Of a DNA stretch of 60,886 bases, positions 8,076 to 16,601 are shown one piece after another (the first letter of the stretch is position 1; the number at the start of each line of letters is the position of its first letter). The position numbers were made by a program, and so were the translations under genes. The notes below the pieces were generated by a model. That model was not told the DNA's origin, did no database searches, and was given only the letters and a program-made list of their open reading frames with translations. This DNA is from JANQPX01 sp039197065 (lineage in GTDB: Bacteria; Pseudomonadota; Alphaproteobacteria; Geminicoccales; Geminicoccaceae). The stretch spans positions 1 through 60,886 of the forward strand of contig JBCCUL010000044.1 in assembly GCA_039197065.1 (NCBI GenBank). The letters are read 5' to 3'.

Positions 8076-9067
8076 CCTTTCTTTCCGAAATTCGCGCCGA
8101 TGCGCATCTGGATATAGTCATGCGCTGTCATCGGCTCATATTTGCCCTCCGGTCCCTGCAGGACCACGTCCTTGTTGGCCTGGGCGAAGAAGGCGATGGA
8201 ATAGCGAGGGCCGAGCGACTCGTCCGGCTTCGGCATGCGCACGCGGTGCAGGTTGGAGAGGAGCCGGTCGTCCGACCAGCGCATCAGCATGTCGCCGATA
8301 TTGCAGGTGACCACGCCTCCGATCGGCGGCACGTCGGTCCAGGCGAGATCGTCGCTGCCGGCATCCTTGCCCGGGCAGAGCTGCAGGCCGCCTTGCCCGG
8401 CTTTCTGATGGAGCAGCGTCAGGCAGTCGAAATCGGTATGGGCGCCGGCGCGCCAGAAGGAAAAATCCTCGGGCTTGGCGTCCTCCATGCCGAGATAGTG
8501 GATCAGGCGAAGGGTGGATTGGTATTCGGGGCTCTCTGGATCATGGCCCTCGGTGAAGGCGTCGGTCACAAAGCCGAGACGGTCGGCGAAGCAGGAAAGC
8601 ACCTTCATCGCCAGCGCCCAGTTCTGCCGTTCGAAGGCGAGCATGGTGGCCTTGAAGCTGGGGAGTTCATCGCCCGTTGGCCAAAGCGCAGCCATGCGCG
8701 GCAGCGTGATCTGATAGCTTTCCTTCTGATCCGCCGTGCCGGTGGAGGGACGCACCTGCGCCTTATACTCCCAGCCGGCATTGGTGCCGGGCTTCAGCGG
8801 GTATTGCTGCTTCGTCTCGGCGGGCAGGGCGAAGAAACCGGCTGAGGCGTCGAACGCCTCGTCCACCAGCGTCTGCGGGATGCCGTGATTGGTCAGCTGG
8901 AAAAAACCGATATCGGTCGCCGCCTGCCAGAGCGCTTCGGTGATTTCGGGCTTGCGCCTGGAGAAATCGGACATGTCGATCTGCGGGATGTCGCGCTCGA
9001 TCTCGACGCCATAACCACCGAAACCCTGTTCCTTCTTGAGTTCGGCCAAGGGCATGTCGTCGCTCAT
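8072..9067 (-). CDS. 2-oxoglutarate/Fe(II)-dependent oxygenase (isopenicillin N synthase family), paralogue 2
   Basis: 331 aa, with the same fold and catalytic set as its neighbour: His210, Asp212 (AHTDFDCLTLL), His274 (NLHRVRMP) and the RxS motif Arg288/Ser290 (RYSIAFF). It has a longer N-terminus and a longer loop before RYS. The ATG is preceded by an excellent GGAGGAAAAC ribosome site. It starts 18 bases after the amidohydrolase gene and overlaps the downstream oxygenase gene by four bases. Two divergent oxygenases in one operon suggest two successive oxidations or demethylations of the imported compound, which is an inference. Confidence 0.88.
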   Translation of the reverse strand: MSDDMPLAELKKEQGFGGYGVEIERDIPQIDMSDFSRRKPEITEALWQAATDIGFFQLTNHGIPQTLVDEAFDASAGFFALPAETKQQYPLKPGTNAGWEYKAQVRPSTGTADQKESYQITLPRMAALWPTGDELPSFKATMLAFERQNWALAMKVLSCFADRLGFVTDAFTEGHDPESPEYQSTLRLIHYLGMEDAKPEDFSFWRAGAHTDFDCLTLLHQKAGQGGLQLCPGKDAGSDDLAWTDVPPIGGVVTCNIGDMLMRWSDDRLLSNLHRVRMPKPDESLGPRYSIAFFAQANKDVVLQGPEGKYEPMTAHDYIQMRIGANFGKKG

Positions 9068-9085
9068 GTTTTCCTCCTTCGTGGC

Positions 9086-10465
9086 TTAGCTCAGGCTCGC
9101 CTGACGCTGTTCCTTCAGCCTCGTCGTGATCTGCTTCGCCTCCTTGCCGAGCTCGCCCAAGTCAAGCCAGGGAAGGCGCCCGTCTTGAACCAGCGGCCGG
9201 CCACCGACGAAGCTGTCGCGCACCTGGGCGGCGCCGGTGATCACCGGGGCGAGCGTCGGATCATGGAGGCCCATATGGCGTGGGTGTGAGAGGTCGAACA
9301 GCACGATATCCGCCGCCATGCCGGGCGCGATCCTGCCGATCCCCTCGAAGCCGAGCGCGCGCGCCCCGCCTTCGCTTGCCCAGTTCAGCACGGTCTCCGC
9401 GCGCACTGCCCCCACACCCTTGGCGGCACGGTGGGTGGCGAAGGCCGAATACATGGCCGCACCCATATCCGCAGCCTCGTTCGCGCCGGCGCCGTCCACG
9501 CCGATCGAGACGGTGCCGCCCTGGCGATGGAGCGCATCGGCGGGCGCGATGCCTGAGCCCAGGCGCGCATTGGCCTGGGTGCAATGGGCCATCGCCGTGC
9601 CGGTTTCAGCCAGGTGTCGAACCTCGCCCTCGTCAAGTTCGACCAGATGGGCGTACCAGACGTCGGGCCCGGTCCAGCCCTGCTCGGCCAGCCAGGGGAC
9701 GGGGCGCTGGCCGAAGGCTCTCAGCGCGTAGTCGACATAGGTGGTGTTTTCGGAGAGATGCGAATGCAGGCGAAGGCCGAGGCTTCGGGCCGCCTCGGCA
9801 AAAAGCGGCAGTTCCTCCGGCTCGAGATTGAAGAGCGGCGTGGTCGGCGCGAGTGCCAGGCGGGTCATGGCGAGCGGGCTCGGATCGTGCCAGACGGCCG
9901 CCGCCGCGTTGACACTATCCAGAAAATCCTTCGCGGGCTCTTTGAAAGCGGGCGGCAGCGATGGATCGTCGAAATAATCCCGCCCTTTGGTGTTGCCGCC
10001 GCGCGCCAGCAAGAAGCGCACGCCAAAGCGGGCGGCCTCGGCGAACAATATCTCGGCCGGATCGTAGTCATATTGTGGCGCGAACAGGTAATGGTGATCG
10101 CAGACGGTGGTGGCGCCGGTCAGCACCAGCTCCGCAAGGCCGATACGCGCCGACACGGCCAGCGCCTCGGCGTCCATGAAAGGCCAGAACGCGTAAGGGC
10201 ATTTCTGCAGCCAGATGTCGAGGCCTTCATTCATGCCCTCAGGCACGGCCTTCAAGACCGACTGAAACAAATGGTGATGGGTGTTGACTAGGCCGGGCGT
10301 GACCACGGCGCCGCGCGCGTCGACGACCCGTTCGCCCTCTTCCGGACTGAGCGCACCGATCTCGGCGATCATCCCTTGGCGAACGCGGACCGCGCCGGTC
10401 AAACGGGTGCCGTCGGCATCGCCGGTGAGGCCGTGTTCGATGTTGGTGATCAGAAAATCGGTCAT
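9086..10465 (-). CDS. ATZ/TRZ-type amidohydrolase, possibly 8-oxoguanine deaminase-like
   Basis: 459 aa metal-dependent amidohydrolase. It starts with the small beta-sandwich segment, then the metal-binding HxH within NTHHHLFQSV (His63/His65), the later RLHSHLSENT histidines, and the GVDGAGANE segment carrying the conserved Asp. The C-terminus returns to the beta-sandwich (IVLFDLSHPRHMG). This layout is shared by hydroxyatrazine hydrolases, guanine and 8-oxoguanine deaminases and related heterocycle deaminases. The context (importer, two oxygenases, divergent deaminase) favours a purine- or pteridine-like substrate. The ATG overlaps the permease stop (ATGA, 10462-10465). Exact specificity cannot be assigned. 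Confidence 0.8.
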   Translation of the reverse strand: MTDFLITNIEHGLTGDADGTRLTGAVRVRQGMIAEIGALSPEEGERVVDARGAVVTPGLVNTHHHLFQSVLKAVPEGMNEGLDIWLQKCPYAFWPFMDAEALAVSARIGLAELVLTGATTVCDHHYLFAPQYDYDPAEILFAEAARFGVRFLLARGGNTKGRDYFDDPSLPPAFKEPAKDFLDSVNAAAAVWHDPSPLAMTRLALAPTTPLFNLEPEELPLFAEAARSLGLRLHSHLSENTTYVDYALRAFGQRPVPWLAEQGWTGPDVWYAHLVELDEGEVRHLAETGTAMAHCTQANARLGSGIAPADALHRQGGTVSIGVDGAGANEAADMGAAMYSAFATHRAAKGVGAVRAETVLNWASEGGARALGFEGIGRIAPGMAADIVLFDLSHPRHMGLHDPTLAPVITGAAQVRDSFVGGRPLVQDGRLPWLDLGELGKEAKQITTRLKEQRQASLS

Positions 10466-11295
10466 CGCCGTTCCTTCGGCAGCGACCAGGGAAAGAAGAA
10501 ACGCTGCACGAGACTGACGATCTGGAAGAGCGTGAGCGACATGGCGATGAGCACGATCAGTCCGGCCCAGGCCTGGGGCAGTTTGAACATGGATGTGGAG
10601 AACTGGATGAAGTAGCCGATGCCTTTCTCCGCGGCGACGAACTCGGCGACCACCGAGCCGATGACCGCGAGGGTGATCGAGATCTTGAGGCCAGAGAAGA
10701 TGTAGGGGACGGCGTAGGGGAGGCGGATCTGGGTGATCTCGCGGCGCACCGGGGCTCGGAGCGAGCGGGAAAGTTCGATCAGCTCGGGCGGCGTGGCCAT
10801 GAGGCCCGTGGTCATCGAGACGACCAATGGAAAGAAGGAGATCATGAAGGTGATGACGACACGCGGCGCATCATCCGTGCCGAGCACCACGATGATGATC
10901 GGTGCGACGGCGACGACGGGCACGGACTGAATGACCACAAGAAGCGGGTAGATCGCCCGGCTCATGAAGCGCGACTTGGCAAGGCCGACGGCGATGGGCA
11001 ACGAAACCGCGATGGCGACGGCGTAGCCGATCAGCGCGACCCTAAGGGTGGCCCAGACATGCTCGGCCCAGCGGCCGGCATCGATCGCCCCGTAGCCGGT
11101 CAGAATGCGCGTCGGCGCCGGCAGGATATAGGGTGGGACGTTGAAGAGGCGCGTGCCCAGTTCCCAGAGGATCAGGATCGCCCCGAAGGCCAAAAGCGGC
11201 AGCACGAGAGGTGTGCGTAAGAGCCAGGCGCCCGCGTCCATCCCCCTTCGAGCGTTCGTCTCCTTCGTTCGCTTGGTTTCGGCCAACGACGCCAT
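10462..11295 (-). CDS. ABC transporter permease (nitrate/taurine/hydroxymethylpyrimidine type)
   Basis: 277 aa inner-membrane permease with about six transmembrane segments and the EAA-type loop (about ELSRSLRAPVRREITQIRLP). It belongs to the SsuC/TauC/ThiX-like family that pairs with NMT1/THI5-like binding proteins. The frame is open much further upstream, but the ATG at 11295 has GAGGTGG nine bases before it and lies two bases after the ATPase stop, so this start is preferred. It is the third gene of the heterocycle operon and works with the products of 11298-12074 and 12087-13076. Confidence 0.9.
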   Translation of the reverse strand: MASLAETKRTKETNARRGMDAGAWLLRTPLVLPLLAFGAILILWELGTRLFNVPPYILPAPTRILTGYGAIDAGRWAEHVWATLRVALIGYAVAIAVSLPIAVGLAKSRFMSRAIYPLLVVIQSVPVVAVAPIIIVVLGTDDAPRVVITFMISFFPLVVSMTTGLMATPPELIELSRSLRAPVRREITQIRLPYAVPYIFSGLKISITLAVIGSVVAEFVAAEKGIGYFIQFSTSMFKLPQAWAGLIVLIAMSLTLFQIVSLVQRFFFPWSLPKERR

Positions 11296-11297
11296 GG

Positions 11298-12074
11298 TCA
11301 GGCCACCTCGCGCTTGATAAGAAGGCTGCGCAGATTGGCGATGTAATCCTGCATCTCCACCGAGCGCAGCGCATCTTCCGAGCGTGGGCGTCCCAGCGGC
11401 ACAGGCATATCGGCGATGACGCGGCCCGGGCGTTCGCTCATGACGATGACGCGATCGGCGAGCAGTACGGCTTCCGGAATCGAGTGGGTGATGAACATCA
11501 CCGTTTTCGGACTGGCCTGCCAAAGCCGCAGGAGCTCCAGGCCCATGGCATCGCGGGTCAGCGCGTCGAGCGCTGAGAACGGTTCGTCCATCAAGAGAAT
11601 ATCAGGGTTTAGAAAAAGCGCGCGAGCAATGCCGACGCGCTGCTGCATGCCGCCGGAAAGCTCGCTCGGCAGGCGCTCTTCGAAGCCATCGAGGCCGACG
11701 GTGACGATGATTTCTCTCGCGCGCGCCCGGTCATCCGCATCGACCCGCCCGCGCATGTGCTTTGCCGGAAAGACGACATTGTCATCGACGGTCGCCCAGG
11801 GAAGAAGCGTGGCCTGTTGAAAGACGATCCCGATATCGTCGCGCGGCCCTCTGACCGGGATGTCGTAGACGCTCACCGTTCCCTCACTCGGTGTCAGCAG
11901 GCCGGCGGTGAGGCGCAATAGCGTGGACTTGCCACAGCCGGACGGCCCCAGCACAGCGACGAACTCATGCTGCGCCAGGGACATCGAGACATCTGACAGG
12001 GCCGTGAGCGGACCGGTGTCGGTCTGGAAGGTCTGCCCTACGCCGGAAAACCGGACGGCCGTCGGGATGGACAC
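11298..12074 (-). CDS. ABC transporter ATP-binding protein (nitrate/taurine/pyrimidine type)
   Basis: 258 aa single ATPase domain with Walker A GPSGCGKST, Q-loop VFQQATLLPW, signature LSGGMQQR and Walker B ILLMDEPFSALD, followed by the THSIPEA H-loop. It energises import by the adjacent permease. The start is GTG at 12074, with GAGG five bases upstream; the gene begins 12 bases after the binding-protein gene. The VFQQATLLPW sequence is characteristic of the SsuB/TauB/ThiZ group. Confidence 0.92.
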   Translation of the reverse strand: MSIPTAVRFSGVGQTFQTDTGPLTALSDVSMSLAQHEFVAVLGPSGCGKSTLLRLTAGLLTPSEGTVSVYDIPVRGPRDDIGIVFQQATLLPWATVDDNVVFPAKHMRGRVDADDRARAREIIVTVGLDGFEERLPSELSGGMQQRVGIARALFLNPDILLMDEPFSALDALTRDAMGLELLRLWQASPKTVMFITHSIPEAVLLADRVIVMSERPGRVIADMPVPLGRPRSEDALRSVEMQDYIANLRSLLIKREVA

Positions 12075-12086
12075 CGAGGCCTCAAA

Positions 12087-13076
12087 TCAATCTGGAAGGA
12101 ACGAGCGATCGACGATGCTCTCGGGATCGATGGCGGCTGGATCGAGATCCTGTGCGGCGGCGACGCGTGACCAGGTCGCTGCCACGCGCTCGGCTTCGAA
12201 CACGCCGAGCCCGTCCTTTTCCGTGATCTCGTTGAAGGCCAGCTTGGACGCGTCCAGCCATGCCGCGGTGACGTCCTCGGCCGTCAGTTCCGGGACCATC
12301 GCCGAGACGGCAGCGCCTGCTTTTTCAGGGTTGGCTTCGGCGAACTCGATCGACTTCTTGAAGGCAGCGATGAAGCGCTTGGCGACCTCCGGTCGTTCGC
12401 TCAAGAAGGTATCGCTGGCCACCAGCGATGCCGAATACAGAACCAGCCCCGCATCCGACCAGGGCAGCACGACGATTTCCTTGCCGGCATCTTCGGCCTG
12501 GCCGGTATAGCGGGACACATCCGTCAGCCAGGCGATGATCGCATCGGTTTGGCCGGTCATCAGTAGCGGCCCGAGAGCGCCGGGATCGGCTTTGGTGAGC
12601 TCGATGTCGCTTTCCGACATTCCGTTATCTTCGAGCACCAGCGGCAGATAAACGTTGGAGGCGGTGAAGGGCGAGGTCGCGATCTTCTTGCCCTTGACGT
12701 CGGCCAGGGTCGAGATGCCCATGTCGGCCGTCGTGTAGAAGGCATGCGGCCCCGTATTGAAGATCGACATCACGGCGGTCACCGGCACGTCTTCGGTCGC
12801 CTTCGCCGCCATCAGCGCGCCGAGCCCGGCCGAGCCGATATCGGATGACCCCGTGGCGATCTTGGTGATCGCTTCGGACGAGCCGCGTCCGGGCTCGATC
12901 GTCACCTCGATGCCGGCCTCTGCGCAGAAACCCTCCTGGATGCAGACATAGATCGGCGACTTGTCGCCGCCCGGCAGCCAATCCAGCTGATAGGTGACCG
13001 CGTCCTGCGCCAGGGTCGCCGTTGACGCGACGGCAAGGAGGGCGCTTGTGCATAAAGACAGTGAGAAGTTTCGCAC
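12087..13076 (-). CDS. NMT1/THI5-like ABC substrate-binding protein
   Basis: 329 aa periplasmic binding protein, first gene of the six-gene operon. A GTG start at 13076 is preferred: it has GAGGAAA nine bases upstream and gives a clean Sec signal peptide (MRNFSLSLCTSALLAVASTA, cleaved after TLA). Upstream ATGs at 13145 and 13112 lack ribosome sites. The mature protein begins QDAVTYQLDWLPGGDKSPIY, the fold entry typical of binding proteins for thiamine precursors, riboflavin, pyrimidines and similar aromatic heterocycles. Four Cys-poor domains and YVCIQEGFCAEAGIEV are visible. The ligand is unknown. Confidence 0.88.
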   Translation of the reverse strand: MRNFSLSLCTSALLAVASTATLAQDAVTYQLDWLPGGDKSPIYVCIQEGFCAEAGIEVTIEPGRGSSEAITKIATGSSDIGSAGLGALMAAKATEDVPVTAVMSIFNTGPHAFYTTADMGISTLADVKGKKIATSPFTASNVYLPLVLEDNGMSESDIELTKADPGALGPLLMTGQTDAIIAWLTDVSRYTGQAEDAGKEIVVLPWSDAGLVLYSASLVASDTFLSERPEVAKRFIAAFKKSIEFAEANPEKAGAAVSAMVPELTAEDVTAAWLDASKLAFNEITEKDGLGVFEAERVAATWSRVAAAQDLDPAAIDPESIVDRSFLPD

Positions 13077-13452
13077 GGGTTGTTTCCTCTTCGTCAGACG
13101 TTGTTGCTTCATTGGACCGATTGGTTGCCAGGCCGGTTTCAGCAACCGGCATTCTTGCCGCCACCCGGTAGGCGCCGATCGTGATCTCGTTCAAACCATG
13201 CACAGAGCGCGCCAAAACCCATCCCTGAGCATCAGGCAGCGAAAGTCGGCGCAAATCGTCAATTCTTCAGCGAAAACGCCACCCTGCATCTTGCGATATG
13301 CAAAAATCTTAGGCGCTTTGCCGCCTCAGTGGCCGTAATCTGAGCAAGAAAGGGCCCGATCCCAGCGGCATCATCGACAAATCGATATGGCGCAAGGCTT
13401 GCACATCGATAGGGAAAAGGGACGCCTCCAACGGTGGTAGAGGAGCATCGTG
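13077..13452. promoter_or_regulatory. Divergent control region between the importer operon and the deaminase gene
   Basis: This 376-base region separates two divergently transcribed units and must hold both promoters. The clearest structure is the dyad TTGCGATATGCAA at 13291-13303, a plausible regulator site in the middle of the region. The deaminase ribosome site AGAGGAG lies at 13439-13445. No gene or riboswitch could be recognised. Confidence 0.4.
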
Positions 13453-13932
13453 ATGACCGACAAAGCGGACTTAGTTCATCTGGAGCGCTCGATCGTGCTC
13501 GCTGACGAGGCGGTGGCGGAGGGCAACCATCCCTTCGGCGCGGTTCTGGTGTCGGCGGATGGCGACGTGCTCGCGGAGGGCAAGAACAGCCATTCAGTTG
13601 ACGGCGGTCCCGGTCATGCCGAAGCCAATCTGGCACGGGACGCCGCGCGACGCTTCGATATCGATACGCTTAGAGGTGCGACGCTCTACACGTCGGTCGA
13701 ACCCTGTTCGATGTGCGCAGGCACGATCTATTGGGCCGAGATTGGGGCCGTGGTGTTCGGCATGACCGAACGGCGGCTTGGTGAGCTGACCGGCGACAAC
13801 CCGGAAAATCTGACCCAGGATCTCGAATGCCGAACGATCTTCGCAGCAGGCCGACGGCCGATCGAGGTGCGTGGGCCATTTTCGGAACTCGAAGACAGGA
13901 TCGTTGCCCAGCATGCGTCGTTCTGGGGTTAG
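13453..13932 (+). CDS. Zinc-dependent nucleobase/nucleoside deaminase (CMP/dCMP deaminase family)
   Basis: 159 aa cytidine/guanine-deaminase-fold enzyme. The zinc site is complete: His55 and catalytic Glu57 in GHAEAN, Cys85 and Cys88 in VEPCSMCAGTIYW. The EPCSMC-type motif with a following A-x-I-x-W-A groups it with guanine deaminase (GuaD-like) and tRNA adenosine deaminase relatives. ATG 13453 is chosen over GTG 13450 because GAGGAG then sits seven bases upstream. It is divergent from the importer/amidohydrolase/oxygenase operon and probably acts on the same or a related heterocycle. The substrate is inferred from context only. Confidence 0.85.
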   Translation: MTDKADLVHLERSIVLADEAVAEGNHPFGAVLVSADGDVLAEGKNSHSVDGGPGHAEANLARDAARRFDIDTLRGATLYTSVEPCSMCAGTIYWAEIGAVVFGMTERRLGELTGDNPENLTQDLECRTIFAAGRRPIEVRGPFSELEDRIVAQHASFWG

Positions 13933-14017
13933 GCCGGATCTCGGTATGATCGACTTGTCTGCTGCCGGCCAGTGGTCTGCAGCAGTCACTCCGCTCCCGA
14001 GCGATTGAAGCGAACTA

Positions 14018-15223
14018 CTAGGCCGAGGCTTTGAAAAGGACGCTCTGATCTGCGAGGTAGCGTTCGAAGAATGGCAGCAGCGCCCCGCCGATCACACGCG
14101 CATTGGCGCCGACGGAACCTTCCAAAATGTCGGGCGAATCCAGGCCTCTGAGGTCGAATTGGGCCAATGAGGACTTGGTTGAGGCAACGATCTTTTCGCG
14201 AATATGGACCGGAAAAGCACCATCGATGATCGCGACGGGGAAGTCGATGACGGCGCAGCTGGTCACGATGGCGCGCGCCAGACTTTTTGCCGTGTGTTCG
14301 ATCCAAGGATCGAGCAGCTCATCGAATCCGCCCCAGTTATCCGGTTCGTCCCAAAGGCAGGCTGGGTCCAGGCCGTGCTGCTCCAACTCGGCTTCAAGCA
14401 CGAAGATTGAGGCGTCATCCACCAGCTGCTGCGCCCTGCCGTTGCTCGCCGGCATCGGCATGGGCCCAAGAGCCCCGGCATTGCCGCTCGGGCCGACATA
14501 GACGTCATTGTTGAGGACCACGCCGCCGCCGACGAAATACCCGATGAAGAAATAGACGAAGTCGGCGTGATCAGCGCCATGGCCGACGATGAGTTCAGCC
14601 CCGCAAGCGGCGGTTGCATCATTTTGCACGAAGACCGGCAGCTTGGATCGCCGACCCATCTCGTCAGCGAGATCGAAGCCGCGCCAGGCGGCCATGTCGT
14701 CCGCCGGCGCCCTGACTTGCTCCGTCCAGTTCCAGAGCTCGAACGGCGTGGCGATGCCGATGCCGGTAACCCGCTTTTGCGATCGCTTCGGCAGGGAGCC
14801 GAGAAGCGCCTTGATCCCATCGGCGGCGAAGTCGAGGATCGGCTCGGGCATGGGGTAGGGATAGGCATGGCGAATTTGCTGCTGGATCTCGCCGACGAAG
14901 TTCATCAAGGCGAGGTCGGCGCTGCGGCGTCCGATCTTAAGCCCGATCGAATAGGCGCCGTCCGAGGCCAGATGCATCGGCACCGATGGCTGACCGACCT
15001 TGCCTTTGATCGGCGTGCCGCGAACCAGGAGGCCATCCGCCTCCAAGCCGCGCATGATCACGGAGACGGTCTGCGCGGACAGGCCGGTGCTGCGCGCGAT
15101 ATCAGCCTTGGCAAGGCCGCCTTGGCGACGCACCAAAGAAAGCACGAGGCGTTCATTATAGGCGCGCAGGCTCGCTTGGTTCGAGCCTCGGTCCTTTTGC
15201 GTTTCGTTGTTCAAGTCACGCAT
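14018..15223 (-). CDS. ROK family transcriptional repressor
   Basis: About 401 aa: an N-terminal winged helix (LVRRQGGLAKADIARSTGLS, recognition helix SAQTVSVIMRGLE) followed by an actin-like ROK sugar-sensing domain (GIGIATPFE; FFIGYFVGGGVVLNND). The Cys-rich zinc motif of many ROK proteins is absent: the corresponding region reads GPSGNAGALGPMPMP. It is divergent from the FrcBCA-type importer genes, as in rhizobial fructose loci, and probably represses them until sugar binds. ATG 15223 is used; an in-frame TTG at 15241 sits only one base after a GGGAGG and is less likely. Confidence 0.85.
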   Translation of the reverse strand: MRDLNNETQKDRGSNQASLRAYNERLVLSLVRRQGGLAKADIARSTGLSAQTVSVIMRGLEADGLLVRGTPIKGKVGQPSVPMHLASDGAYSIGLKIGRRSADLALMNFVGEIQQQIRHAYPYPMPEPILDFAADGIKALLGSLPKRSQKRVTGIGIATPFELWNWTEQVRAPADDMAAWRGFDLADEMGRRSKLPVFVQNDATAACGAELIVGHGADHADFVYFFIGYFVGGGVVLNNDVYVGPSGNAGALGPMPMPASNGRAQQLVDDASIFVLEAELEQHGLDPACLWDEPDNWGGFDELLDPWIEHTAKSLARAIVTSCAVIDFPVAIIDGAFPVHIREKIVASTKSSLAQFDLRGLDSPDILEGSVGANARVIGGALLPFFERYLADQSVLFKASA

Positions 15224-15285
15224 CCATGCGCCAAGTTCCAAGCCTCCCGCCGGGAGCCACGCACAGCCCCGATATGAGAGGAATC

Positions 15286-15352
15286 TGACAAAAAATAATT
15301 ATTTCGTCAAATTGATTTATTATTTGACAGGCCCTTTCTTCCATGACAGATT
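15286..15352 (+). promoter_or_regulatory. ROK operator and frcB promoter
   Basis: An AT-rich patch in a GC-rich genome. A 24-bp imperfect palindrome (TGAC...GTCA) covers 15286-15309 and a second, TCAAAT...ATTTGA, covers 15307-15327. They overlap a promoter-like pair, TTGACA at 15324-15329 and CAGATT at 15347-15352, with 17-base spacing. This is the expected arrangement for repression of the sugar importer by the divergent ROK protein. The operator role is an inference. Confidence 0.55.
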
Positions 15353-15440
15353 TTCGGCAATGGGAGGCTTGAACAGCGACGGTGCCGCCCACAAAACTAG
15401 AGCGGCGCAACGCGCCATCAATCAAAACTGGGAGACTATC

Positions 15441-16463
15441 ATGACGAAGACGCTTTCCTCTGCACTCTTGGGCGCCTCGGCCCTGGCTCTTCTGTCCGCG
15501 AGCCCGGCGCTCGCCGAGACCAGCGCCTGCCTGATCACTAAGACCGACACCAATCCCTTCTTCGTCAAGATGAAGGAAGGCGCCGAGGCGAAGGCCGCCG
15601 AGCTCGGTGTTTCGCTGCAAAGCTTTGCCGGCAAGCTGGACGGTGACGTCGACACCCAGGTGGCCGCGGTGGAGACCTGCATCGCAGCCGGCGCCTCCGG
15701 CATTCTGATCACGCCCACCGATTCGAAGGCGCTGGTGCCCGTGCTGGCGCAGGCGCGCGAGAATGGCCTTCTGGTGATCGCGCTCGACACGCCGATGGAG
15801 CCGGCCGACGCCGCCGACGCCACCTTCGCCACCGACAACTTCAAGGCGGGCGAGCTGATCGGCCAGTGGGCCGCCGCCAAGATGGGCGATGATACCGCCA
15901 ATGCCAAAATCGCGCTGCTCGATCTGAACCCGCAGGAGGTCTCTGTCGATTATCTGCGCAATCAGGGTTTCCTTCAGGGCTTTGGCGTCGACATCAAGAA
16001 CCCGACCGACATCGGCGACGAGGACGATCCGCGCATCGTCGGCAACGACGTGACCAGCGGCAATGAAGAGGGTGGACGCACCGCCATGGAAAACCTGCTG
16101 CAGCAGGATCCCGAAGTTAACGTCGTCTATACCATCAACGAGCCGGCAGCGGCCGGCGCCTATGAGGCCCTCAAATCCGTTGGCCTTGAAGAGCAGGCGA
16201 TGATCGTCTCGGTCGATGGCGGCTGCCCTGGCGTGCAGAACGTCGCCGACGGCGTCATCGGCGCCACCTCCATGCAGTTCCCGCTGCTGATGGCGTCCCT
16301 CGGCGTGGAAGCGATCGCCAAATATGCCGAGGATGGCTCGCTGCCCGAAAACAGCGAAGGCCTCGACTTCTTCAACACCGGCGTCGAGCTGATCACCGAC
16401 GAGCCGGTCGAGGGCATCCCCTCGATCACCTCAGCCGAAGGCCTGGAAAAGTGCTGGGGCTGA
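15441..16463 (+). CDS. frcB: Sugar ABC transporter substrate-binding protein, FrcB-type
   Basis: 340 aa periplasmic binding protein of the ribose/fructose type I fold. It has a signal peptide (MTKTLSSALLGASALALLSA, cleaved after ALA) and the family motif TKTDTNPFFVKMKEGAEAKA; later ALDTPMEP and VSVDGGCPGVQNV line the sugar pocket. ATG 15441 has GGGAG about seven bases upstream; the frame is open further upstream through the operator and is not coding there. It heads the operon frcB-frcC-frcA. Fructose is the likely ligand by similarity to the rhizobial FrcB group; ribose or mannose remain possible. Confidence 0.82.
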   Translation: MTKTLSSALLGASALALLSASPALAETSACLITKTDTNPFFVKMKEGAEAKAAELGVSLQSFAGKLDGDVDTQVAAVETCIAAGASGILITPTDSKALVPVLAQARENGLLVIALDTPMEPADAADATFATDNFKAGELIGQWAAAKMGDDTANAKIALLDLNPQEVSVDYLRNQGFLQGFGVDIKNPTDIGDEDDPRIVGNDVTSGNEEGGRTAMENLLQQDPEVNVVYTINEPAAAGAYEALKSVGLEEQAMIVSVDGGCPGVQNVADGVIGATSMQFPLLMASLGVEAIAKYAEDGSLPENSEGLDFFNTGVELITDEPVEGIPSITSAEGLEKCWG

Positions 16464-16482
16464 TCGCCGATAACTGATACCT

Positions 16483-16508
16483 GCGGGGCGGCTTTCGGGT
16501 CGCCCCGC
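16483..16508 (+). other. Intercistronic stem-loop between frcB and frcC
   Basis: GCGGGGCG at 16483-16490 pairs perfectly with CGCCCCGC at 16501-16508 around a 10-base loop, with no U tract. Such a hairpin after a binding-protein gene commonly stabilises that cistron or limits read-through, giving more binding protein than permease. Confidence 0.5.
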
Positions 16509-16601
16509 CACCAGAAACGAACACCCTCGAATCAACAGGTTGCCATCCTGCCCCGGTCGGGTTCATCCTGACGTCAAAAGGGCATCCGGGAGACAGTCAA
16601 C

